Source: Candidatus Sumerlaeota bacterium
GTDB lineage: Bacteria; Sumerlaeota; T1SED10-198M
Assembly: GCA_003554345.1 (NCBI GenBank)
Contig: PWGE01000177.1
Coordinates: 1 to 6,401 of the forward strand
Reading direction: 5' to 3'
DNA length: 6,401 nucleotides
Part shown: one piece after another, positions 1 to 5,478 of the stretch
Layout of the letters: each line of letters opens with the position of its first letter
Numbering within the stretch: position 1 is the first letter of the stretch
The notes under the pieces: generated by a model
Database searches by the model: none
The model's input: only the letters and a program-made list of their open reading frames with translations
Told to the model about the DNA's origin: nothing
Made by a program: the position numbers and the translations under genes

Positions 1-1
1 C

Positions 2-1684
2 GGAAACTACAATGACGGAGAATGTGTTTTCGTCTCCGGAAGGGGAAGAAGGGTGCGCCTCAGTCAGAATAGCCCGGAAGACGTCGATGACTTTGAAGAA
101 ATTCGCGATTATGACCTTATCGAATTCCCCAGTGGTTATACCATGGGCGTCGTGCTGGCTCAGGATGGCAGCATGCTCTACGCCTATGGAGGAGACGGAA
201 TTCGCGCTTACAGCGGTGATATCGAAACGGGATACTCCTTTGATAGTGAAGCAACAGATGCTCTCCCGGGGTTTGGCTTTGAAAATTTTATTGGCGGTAA
301 TTACGATGCTGGAATAATCGCATTAGGAAAGACCGGCAGTGATGTTCTTGAAGATCCGGACTACGGATATATCTATACCCGTGTGGTTTTCCGAAATATT
401 CATGACGGTTCACCAATCGGTACAGGAAATGCTACCGAGGGTGCCTGGGGATCACTTGATGAGGGTGAATACTGGGAAGCCGGCGATGAAGATAATCCCT
501 TCCCCGGAATGTACGTGGAAACACACTGGCCTGCCCATAACTCAGATGCCGGTGGTATCGCTTTGATTCCGGAAAAACAGCGCGCCTATCTGGCTGTTCC
601 CGGCGGAATCGTTCAGTTTCGTTCTCCCACGGATATCCCTTACGAACCCAAGCCCCCCTTTGAAAAACGATGGGCGGTTATGGCAGATGAGAATGTCTGG
701 TTTGCAGATGACAATGGTACCCATAGCGCTGCTATGAACCCGGTAACCGGCAACGTACTGGTCGCTGCCTGGGAAGATGAACCCGGATTGAAGGTGCTTG
801 CCCATGAAGACGGCCAGTTGAAGGGTGAACTCAATACCGATGGTAGGGTTCCCCGCACTGTAGAAGCACTGCCTTCAGGGAAGATTATTGCAGCTGTTAA
901 CGGTGCTACAGAAATCATGGTCTGGGATGAAGAAGAAATTGACGGCGCCGCACCGGAGGTAGTCGATCATACAGCAACAATCTCAAGCGGACGCACTATT
1001 GCTTCTGTAGAAAATGACGCCGGTGAAATCATTGTATTGACCGGAGATGCACGTGCCGGAGATTTCCTGAAATATACCTTTGACGGAAGCACCTGGAGCG
1101 CCACAGAGGTGGTAACCAATGCTTATGGTAATGCTTCTTCTATTGCTGTCCTGGAAGATGGATCCATTATCGCCAAGTGGGCCTGGGAATATGCTGAAGG
1201 CACAGAAGCCGGCGATGATGGAGCTTCTTTTGCTTACCTGAATCCAGATGGAACAGTAGATGAAGAAGTGACAGGTTTCTTTGAATATGCCGATGGTTTG
1301 GCTTCCCTGGATAATCTGCTTATGAGTAATGTCGTGATCGATGACGAAGAAAACAGGTATATAGCCGTGGCCAACTATACTCCTGATTTTTCAGAAGCTA
1401 TTGGATGGGTTGATTTTCCCCTGAACGTCCACGACTATGTGGGTATATGGAATCTGGATACTGGAGAAGAAATAGCATCCATCGTGGTTCCGGAGCTCTT
1501 TGTCAATGATGCCATTCAGGCTGACGGTACAGTAACTCTTGCTCTTTCAACTGCTGGCACTGTTCATGTAGATCCAGGTCGGAGATTTTTTGTGACCACA
1601 GCAATACAGAATAATAATATTGGACTCTTCACCTCTCATCCCGAACAACTTACTGTGGAAGATTGGATGTTGTTTGAATATTAA
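2..1684 (+). CDS. Large acidic beta-propeller-like protein, 3' part (5' end outside window)
   Basis: The frame is open from the first full codon at position 2 to TAA at 1682-1684 (560 codons). A GTG at 53 could be read as a start, but 17 open codons precede it with no Shine-Dalgarno site, so I treat the gene as cut by the window edge. I recognise no named family. The sequence is a series of short beta-rich units of the form 'xxxDGxxxAxxxxxxIxxW/Y': GVVLAQDGSMLYAYGGDGI, IALIPEKQRAYLAVPGGIVQF, NPVTGNVLVAAW, LPSGKIIAAVNGATEIMVW, VLEDGSIIAKWAW and VGIWNLDTGEEIASI. These resemble blades of a WD40/YVTN/PQQ-like propeller. The protein is rich in Asp, Glu and Gly, with one Cys in the visible part, as expected for an extracellular protein of a halophile; the signal peptide would lie upstream. 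It ends in EQLTVEDWMLFEY, similar to the tail of the convergent glycosidase. Propeller fold and export are inferences; the ligand or substrate is unknown. Confidence 0.85.
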   Translation, partial: GNYNDGECVFVSGRGRRVRLSQNSPEDVDDFEEIRDYDLIEFPSGYTMGVVLAQDGSMLYAYGGDGIRAYSGDIETGYSFDSEATDALPGFGFENFIGGNYDAGIIALGKTGSDVLEDPDYGYIYTRVVFRNIHDGSPIGTGNATEGAWGSLDEGEYWEAGDEDNPFPGMYVETHWPAHNSDAGGIALIPEKQRAYLAVPGGIVQFRSPTDIPYEPKPPFEKRWAVMADENVWFADDNGTHSAAMNPVTGNVLVAAWEDEPGLKVLAHEDGQLKGELNTDGRVPRTVEALPSGKIIAAVNGATEIMVWDEEEIDGAAPEVVDHTATISSGRTIASVENDAGEIIVLTGDARAGDFLKYTFDGSTWSATEVVTNAYGNASSIAVLEDGSIIAKWAWEYAEGTEAGDDGASFAYLNPDGTVDEEVTGFFEYADGLASLDNLLMSNVVIDDEENRYIAVANYTPDFSEAIGWVDFPLNVHDYVGIWNLDTGEEIASIVVPELFVNDAIQADGTVTLALSTAGTVHVDPGRRFFVTTAIQNNNIGLFTSHPEQLTVEDWMLFEY

Positions 1685-1720
1685 TATTGTTTAAGCAACT
1701 AAAATAGAAATAGAACAGGA

Positions 1721-1758
1721 AGACCGCCGGTTTCCATAACGAAGCCGGCGGTTTTTTT
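1721..1758 (+). terminator. Rho-independent terminator of the propeller-like gene
   Basis: ACCGCCGG at 1723-1730 pairs perfectly with CCGGCGGT at 1745-1752. The stem continues inward by four more pairs (one of them G-U), leaving a 6-nt loop at 1735-1740. Seven T's follow at 1752-1758. It starts 36 nt after the stop codon of the upstream gene, which is the expected position. Confidence 0.93.
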
Positions 1759-2090
1759 GGAAGAACAAATGAGTTGATGAATTATTTGCAGCTTTCATGT
1801 AATAACCCCTGGGTAATTAGAGAAAATCCTGAAAAACATCCAAATACTTTCTGTTTGCAATGTAAGAAAAAACGTTTACTCGACAAGCTGTTTTGATAAA
1901 AAGATATTCACCTCTCTTAAAACAAGTTTTACAAAGAGATCAAAGTCTCCTGAATAACTCTCCAATTATTGTTTCCCCATTGACAGATTGGGAAAAAAGA
2001 GCTTTTTCAACGAAAAAAACAGAGTCAGGCAGCTCTTATTTATCCTGCAGAGAACCGATTACCAAAGGAAAGAAAAATTCCCGGCAAATA
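1759..2090. other. Intergenic spacer between two convergent terminators, no gene recognised
   Basis: About 330 bp of AT-rich DNA between the ends of two convergent genes. A plus-strand frame opens at TTG 1893, but it lacks a Shine-Dalgarno site and runs through the terminator hairpin and into the antisense of the next gene, so I do not call it. Visible structure is limited to an imperfect 20-bp palindrome at 1800-1819 (arms TAATAACCC/GGGTAATTA, one mismatched pair plus the centre) and the 13-mer ATTCACCTCTCTT at 1906-1918, whose inverted copy lies at 4009-4021. A TTGACA occurs at 1980-1985 without a good -10 partner. A small RNA cannot be ruled out, but I see no promoter-terminator pair for one. 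Confidence 0.6.
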
Positions 2091-2133
2091 AAACAAGCCG
2101 GGGAGCCATGTACTGATTTTCCCCGGCTTGTTT
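2083..2133 (-). terminator. Rho-independent terminator of the phosphodiester glycosidase gene
   Basis: A perfect 14-bp stem, AAACAAGCCGGGGA at 2091-2104 against TCCCCGGCTTGTTT at 2120-2133, encloses a 15-nt loop. On the minus strand the hairpin begins 8 nt after the TAA stop and is followed by TTTTATTT, a T-rich tract. On the plus strand the other side reads TTTATTCTCTC, so the same hairpin might weakly stop transcription from the left as well. Confidence 0.9.
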
Positions 2134-2141
2134 ATTCTCTC

Positions 2142-3887
2142 TTACTTATAAAGCTGCCAGTGATCAGTAGACGTCACTTCTTCTGCTGGTTCCAGAAGAT
2201 CAAAGCGAACAGCATCGGCAATAATTACTCCCTCTCCTTTATCAGTAACCGTTACGCGCGCCTCTTCTCCTTCTTCAAAAACATATTCTCCCAGCGAGAC
2301 CCATGTAGCATCCAGATCCATATCGGTCTGGTCTACAAACACTTCATCTTCGCCTTCAGCATGCTCAACGATATACTGGACATTATCATTTCTATTTTCA
2401 CCTGCTACCCAGTGAGCTTGTACATCATAAACGCCACTTTCGGGAATGCTTATATACCAGCTGAAGGTCTCGGAGCCGTCACCACCGCCCCAATGTCGGT
2501 GGTAGCTCCCTTCCCAGGGAGAACCATATATTTCATCTGGAAGTTCCCAATTACCAACAATATCTGTATAACCGGTTTCCTCGTTATCAATGATTAAATC
2601 CTCCAGGGGATCTCCTACATGAACAAATTTCACACCATCTGCCGAAATTTTTTCATCTGTTTGCGCCGTGTTCACCAATTGTACGGAACCTTCCGTTCCT
2701 TCAGCAAAGGTAAAATTACCCAGGCGATGCCACTCACCACCACCTGTTTGCTGATCCACCTCTCTTTCCGTCTCTCCTTCATCATGAGAAACAACAAACT
2801 GGGCTTCCGAAGTGAAATCCTCGCCATCCAGATAGTGGACATATACTTCATAGGCTCCTTCCCGGGGAAGGTCAGGAGTCCAGGTAACCGTCATAGAATC
2901 ATCTCCACCGTCTGCTACAAGACTATCGTGGTAATATGAATCCTCTTCTTCTATTACATCCCATGCACCACTCACCTGGCATTCATCATCTGTATGATCA
3001 ATTCGATATTCCGGGACTACCACCCAGGAGCTTATTACTCTTCTTGGAGTGTCCTCCGAAATGGAGTTCACAACACCTTCTCTTCTCACCCAGGCAGTGG
3101 TTGAACCGCCTCCATCCAGGCTGATTGACTCTTCAACGCCAAGATCTGCCATAAGCTGTCCCAGCTCTTCATAAGTCATCCCCTCACTAAAACCCGGTTG
3201 TCGTCCATCAACCGTTACAAGATAGACGGTATAGGGTTCACGGGTAAAACCAATAGCTGTCCTGGGATGGCGATCTCCATGATGACCATCACCGGTACCT
3301 TCGTTATCCTGAACCACTAAATCTCCATCTTCAGTAACAAAATGTCCTCTCCCACCGATAGCATCTACAATTTCATCCCAGTACTCTGGATCTTCAGGCT
3401 CATAATCATCATTAATGACCTGTAATTTCGTACGCACGGCAATTTCCTGCCGATGATCGGAAAAACCCACTACCGACCGATTGTTCTCGGGTAACATATC
3501 TTCTCCAGAACCGCCGATAAATTCATCATCTATACGAGTGTAACTGTTCGTCATTTCGCCACCCCAACCATAGCCGGCGTTAACAGCCGCCACGCCGTCT
3601 ACACGGGTAGCCATGGTACTGGTGGTTTCACCGGGTTCACCCTCTACATTACCACCCGATTTAAAAACAGGACGCAGATGAACTGCTGAATCATCCATAT
3701 CCACACGAATAATAACAATATTCTGATCGGGATCAGGATTCGTTGCCGTTTGCCATGTCACTCCTGAATAGATCTCCTCTTCTTCACCATACTCCATGTC
3801 CGGATAGTATTGTGCCGACACTCCCACCATCAGCAAACATACCACCAGGATTGGAAAATAACGAAAAAACCAAACTTTCTCTTTCAT
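2142..3887 (-). CDS. Secreted phosphodiester glycosidase (NAGPA-type) with two golvesin-like C-terminal domains
   Basis: 581 residues. Residues 1-25 form a signal peptide: basic MKEK, a hydrophobic core, then VSA before QY as the likely cleavage site; Cys17 lacks a lipobox. Residues about 40-293 match the phosphodiester glycosidase domain (PF09992, the family of the mammalian 'uncovering enzyme' NAGPA): AVNAGYGW (101-108), HPRTAIGF (207-214), VDGRQPGFSEGMT (226-238) and LDGGGSTTAW (257-266). The family hydrolyses sugar-1-phosphodiester bonds; the natural substrate here is unknown, a surface or extracellular glycan being plausible. Two related beta domains follow (about 309-424 and 431-565), each with a GxYxVxxHW/Y-like strand, a VxxDQ segment, a W-x-x-LGxxxF strand and a final [SA]ADxVxF, as in golvesin/xanthan-lyase C-terminal domains thought to bind carbohydrate. 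The product is very acidic (about 125 D/E, 33 K/R). The start is fixed by GGGAGGT just upstream. The glycosidase family call is firm, the C-terminal domain call good, and the substrate unknown. Confidence 0.93.
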   Translation of the reverse strand: MKEKVWFFRYFPILVVCLLMVGVSAQYYPDMEYGEEEEIYSGVTWQTATNPDPDQNIVIIRVDMDDSAVHLRPVFKSGGNVEGEPGETTSTMATRVDGVAAVNAGYGWGGEMTNSYTRIDDEFIGGSGEDMLPENNRSVVGFSDHRQEIAVRTKLQVINDDYEPEDPEYWDEIVDAIGGRGHFVTEDGDLVVQDNEGTGDGHHGDRHPRTAIGFTREPYTVYLVTVDGRQPGFSEGMTYEELGQLMADLGVEESISLDGGGSTTAWVRREGVVNSISEDTPRRVISSWVVVPEYRIDHTDDECQVSGAWDVIEEEDSYYHDSLVADGGDDSMTVTWTPDLPREGAYEVYVHYLDGEDFTSEAQFVVSHDEGETEREVDQQTGGGEWHRLGNFTFAEGTEGSVQLVNTAQTDEKISADGVKFVHVGDPLEDLIIDNEETGYTDIVGNWELPDEIYGSPWEGSYHRHWGGGDGSETFSWYISIPESGVYDVQAHWVAGENRNDNVQYIVEHAEGEDEVFVDQTDMDLDATWVSLGEYVFEEGEEARVTVTDKGEGVIIADAVRFDLLEPAEEVTSTDHWQLYK

Positions 3888-3891
3888 ATGT

Positions 3892-3898
3892 ACCTCCC
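3892..3898 (-). promoter_or_regulatory. Ribosome binding site of the glycosidase gene
   Basis: Read on the minus strand, GGGAGGT lies 4 nt before the ATG (complement of 3885-3887). It is a near-perfect anti-16S match and selects this start, which also gives a proper signal peptide. Confidence 0.85.
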
Positions 3899-3928
3899 TA
3901 TTCCAGATTTTTATTGAACCTATAATGA

Positions 3929-3956
3929 ATAATACTTAATTTCAAATTAATTGCAA
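3929..3956 (-). promoter_or_regulatory. Probable sigma70-type promoter of the glycosidase gene
   Basis: On the minus strand, TTGCAA (3956-3951, 4 of 6 to TTGACA) is followed after 16 nt by TATTAT (3934-3929, 5 of 6 to TATAAT). The start of transcription would be near 3922, leaving a leader of about 35 nt before the ATG. The region is very AT-rich, so such matches arise easily; an alternative -35 is TTGAAA inside the spacer. An imperfect palindrome (3939-3958, 16 of 20 positions symmetric) covers the -35 box. Confidence 0.45.
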
Positions 3957-4316
3957 ATCTCTTAACTAATAGAAAAGCATTGTGTTAAAAATGAATAAAT
4001 ACAGATAAAAGAGAGGTGAATTCAAAATTCAAGCAGGTTCATTATCAAGAGATGGTTGTAGCAATTCAAGGTAAAAAATATATATGGACAGATTATAAAT
4101 AAATGAGACTTGCACCCTGGAATAAAGCAGCCAGTAATATTTTTCACATTTAAGGGCTTTCCTGCAGTTTATGAAAAACTTATAATAAAAGCCACTTCTC
4201 CCTTAAGGATAGAATTATTTGTGCAAGAACATAACCTTTCACTCCCTGAAGAAAGATCCTTCAAAAAAACTCTTGATAATACCAGTTTATTGGCAAATAA
4301 AGCTTATTACCGCTGT
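3957..4316. other. Divergent intergenic region, no gene recognised
   Basis: About 360 bp of AT-rich DNA between the two divergent promoters. A plus-strand frame of 79 codons opens at TTG 4110 and ends at 4349, but it has no Shine-Dalgarno site, no recognisable similarity, and runs over the gap promoter, so I do not call it. Visible elements are three copies of AATTCAA (4019-4025, 4026-4032, 4063-4069), a Shine-Dalgarno-like AAGAGAGGTGAAT at 4009-4021 with no start codon at a suitable distance, and AAGGAT/ATCCTT arms at 4205-4210 and 4256-4261 that could pair over a long loop. I recognise no riboswitch. Confidence 0.6.
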
Positions 4317-4344
4317 TTGACATCGAAAAATGCAGTGATAAAAT
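4317..4344 (+). promoter_or_regulatory. Strong sigma70-type promoter of gap (extended -10)
   Basis: A perfect -35 TTGACA (4317-4322), a 16-nt spacer, and -10 TAAAAT (4339-4344, 5 of 6), preceded by TG at 4336-4337 as in extended -10 promoters. Transcription would start near 4351, giving a leader of about 35 nt ending in the GGAGG ribosome site. Strength and position suit a highly expressed glycolytic gene. Confidence 0.82.
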
Positions 4345-4359
4345 ATTAACGAATATTTT
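4340..4359. promoter_or_regulatory. Perfect inverted repeat over the gap -10 and start site, possible operator
   Basis: AAAATATT (4340-4347) and AATATTTT (4352-4359) are exact reverse complements separated by AACG. The repeat covers most of the -10 box and the predicted +1, where a bound protein would block RNA polymerase. It lies mostly upstream of the transcript start, so a DNA-level rather than RNA-level role is more likely. It does not match the Rex or CcpA consensus as I know them. AT-rich DNA makes chance symmetry possible. Confidence 0.4.
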
Positions 4360-4373
4360 CAAAAATCGATTAT

Positions 4374-4378
4374 GGAGG
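4374..4378 (+). promoter_or_regulatory. Ribosome binding site of gap
   Basis: GGAGG lies 7 nt before ATG 4386, in an otherwise purine- and A-rich leader. It fixes the start of the 333-residue product. Confidence 0.9.
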
Positions 4379-4385
4379 AAAAAAA

Positions 4386-5387
4386 ATGACAGTAAAAGTA
4401 GGAATTAATGGTTTTGGAAGAATCGGTCGACTTGCTTTAAGAGCTGCCCTGGAATCATCAGATGTCGAGGTCCTGGCAATTAATGACATTGCCAAGGTCG
4501 ATCTGTTAGCGCATCTTTTTAAGTATGATTCTGTTCACGGGACGTATTGCGGTGATGTTGCCGTCGAAGGAGACAACCTTGTTATCGACGGGAAAAAAGT
4601 CCGGGTCACCGCTGAAAAAGATCCTGCTCAGCTTCCCTGGAAAGAACTGGGTGTAGAATATGTTATTGAATCTACCGGTAAATTTCGTAAAGGACCGGAT
4701 GCTAAGAAACATATTGAAGCAGGAGCCAGTAAAGTTGTCATCTCAGCTCCAGGTAAAGAAATTTGCGGTACTTTTGTCATGGGCGTCAATGAGGACACCT
4801 ATGATCCCGGCAAGCATACGATTGTATCGAATGCTTCCTGTACAACCAACTGTCTGGCACCAGTGGCAAAAGTATTACTCGAAAAGTTCGGATTAGTACG
4901 TGGCTTGATGACCACCATTCATGCTTATACAAACGACCAGAACACCCTTGATGCTCCGCATAAAGACTATCGAAGAGCCAGAGCCGCTGCTCTTTCTATG
5001 ATACCCACCACTACCGGTGCTGCCGCAGCAGTCGGACTCGTTCTTCCGGAACTGAAAGGTAAATTGAACGGTATGGCTATGCGAGTTCCCACACCTAATG
5101 TTTCTGTAGTTGACCTGGTAGCAGAATTAGAACAGGATGCCTCCGAAGATGATATTAACAATGCCATGAAAACAGCATCAGAGGGAGACCTGAAAGGCAT
5201 TTTAGACTATTGTGACGAACCCCTGGTGACAACTGACTTTAACCATACCTCGGCTTCCGCTATTTTCGACAGTCTATGCACAACGATCATTGACAAAAAA
5301 CTTGTCAAGGTGATCGCCTATTATGACAACGAATGGGCATATTCCAAGCGTTTGATTGACCTGATCGAATATATGGCAAAAAAATAA
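4386..5387 (+). CDS. gap: Glyceraldehyde-3-phosphate dehydrogenase, class I (type I), phosphorylating
   Basis: A cytosolic glycolytic enzyme that converts glyceraldehyde 3-phosphate, phosphate and NAD+ to 1,3-bisphosphoglycerate and NADH, and the reverse in gluconeogenesis. The 333 residues match the family length. Visible landmarks are the Rossmann motif GINGFGRIGR (6-15), Asp34 after the second strand (ND, the classical NAD-selecting Asp32), SNASCTTNC with catalytic Cys152, TTIHAYT with the general base His179, the RRARAAALSMIPTT segment (196-209), PELKGKLNGMAMRVPTPNVS, and the C-terminal YDNEWAYS (313-320). DAPHKD (189-194) has Ala where many NAD enzymes have Leu187 (DLPHKD); Pro188 and Asp32 are kept, so NAD use remains the likely main activity. 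The gene ends in tandem stops TAA TGA and has its own promoter and terminator. It is not followed by pgk or tpi, the usual partners in many bacteria. Identity is certain. Confidence 0.99.
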   Translation: MTVKVGINGFGRIGRLALRAALESSDVEVLAINDIAKVDLLAHLFKYDSVHGTYCGDVAVEGDNLVIDGKKVRVTAEKDPAQLPWKELGVEYVIESTGKFRKGPDAKKHIEAGASKVVISAPGKEICGTFVMGVNEDTYDPGKHTIVSNASCTTNCLAPVAKVLLEKFGLVRGLMTTIHAYTNDQNTLDAPHKDYRRARAAALSMIPTTTGAAAAVGLVLPELKGKLNGMAMRVPTPNVSVVDLVAELEQDASEDDINNAMKTASEGDLKGILDYCDEPLVTTDFNHTSASAIFDSLCTTIIDKKLVKVIAYYDNEWAYSKRLIDLIEYMAKK

Positions 5388-5421
5388 TGACCCGTAGCAG
5401 GTACTGAAAATACGCATATTC

Positions 5422-5460
5422 AAAAGGCACAAAGGAGCTTTTCCTTTGTGCCTTTTTTTT
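5422..5460 (+). terminator. Rho-independent terminator of gap
   Basis: A perfect 15-bp stem, AAAAGGCACAAAGGA (5422-5436) against TCCTTTGTGCCTTTT (5442-5456), with a 5-nt loop and an 8-T tract at 5453-5460. It starts 34 nt after the gap stop. The next gene starts only 18 bp after the T tract. Confidence 0.93.
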
Positions 5461-5465
5461 ATGGT

Positions 5466-5471
5466 AAAAGG
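5466..5471 (+). promoter_or_regulatory. Probable ribosome binding site of the esterase gene
   Basis: AAAAGG lies 7 nt before ATG 5479 and 4 nt before the in-frame ATG 5476. It is weaker than the sites of the two neighbours. It favours 5479 (or 5476) over the further in-frame ATG at 5461, whose only purine-rich site (AAAGGAG, 5431-5437) is 23 nt away inside the terminator stem. Confidence 0.55.
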
Positions 5472-5478
5472 TTATATG

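Noticed and set aside
53-1684. GTG at 53 as the true start of the propeller-like gene
   Set aside because: The frame is open upstream to the window edge, no ribosome site precedes the GTG, and no signal peptide follows it.
1865-1884. CcpA cre-like site around AAAACGTTTAC
   Set aside because: It has three mismatches to conserved consensus positions and lies in a convergent spacer away from any promoter.
1893-2597. Plus-strand open frame of 234 codons starting at TTG
   Set aside because: It has no Shine-Dalgarno site, runs through a strong terminator hairpin, and most of it is antisense to the well-supported glycosidase gene.
3837-3839. Lipoprotein attachment at Cys17 of the glycosidase
   Set aside because: The preceding residues are LVV, with Val instead of Gly, Ala or Ser before the Cys, while VSA at 23-25 gives a good ordinary signal peptidase site.
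4009-4021. Shine-Dalgarno-like AAGAGAGGTGAAT suggesting a small gene
   Set aside because: There is no ATG, GTG or TTG at a suitable distance downstream.
4205-4261. Possible leader RNA or riboswitch upstream of gap (AAGGAT/ATCCTT arms)
   Set aside because: The pairing is short with a long loop, and the region lies upstream of the predicted gap promoter, so it would not be in the transcript.
4110-4349. Plus-strand open frame of 79 codons upstream of gap
   Set aside because: It starts at TTG without a ribosome site, shows no recognisable domain, and its 3' end overlaps the strong gap promoter.
5461-5478. Alternative esterase start at ATG 5461
   Set aside because: It abuts the terminator T tract with no ribosome site at proper spacing; ATG 5479 with AAAAGG 7 nt upstream gives a normal signal peptide start.
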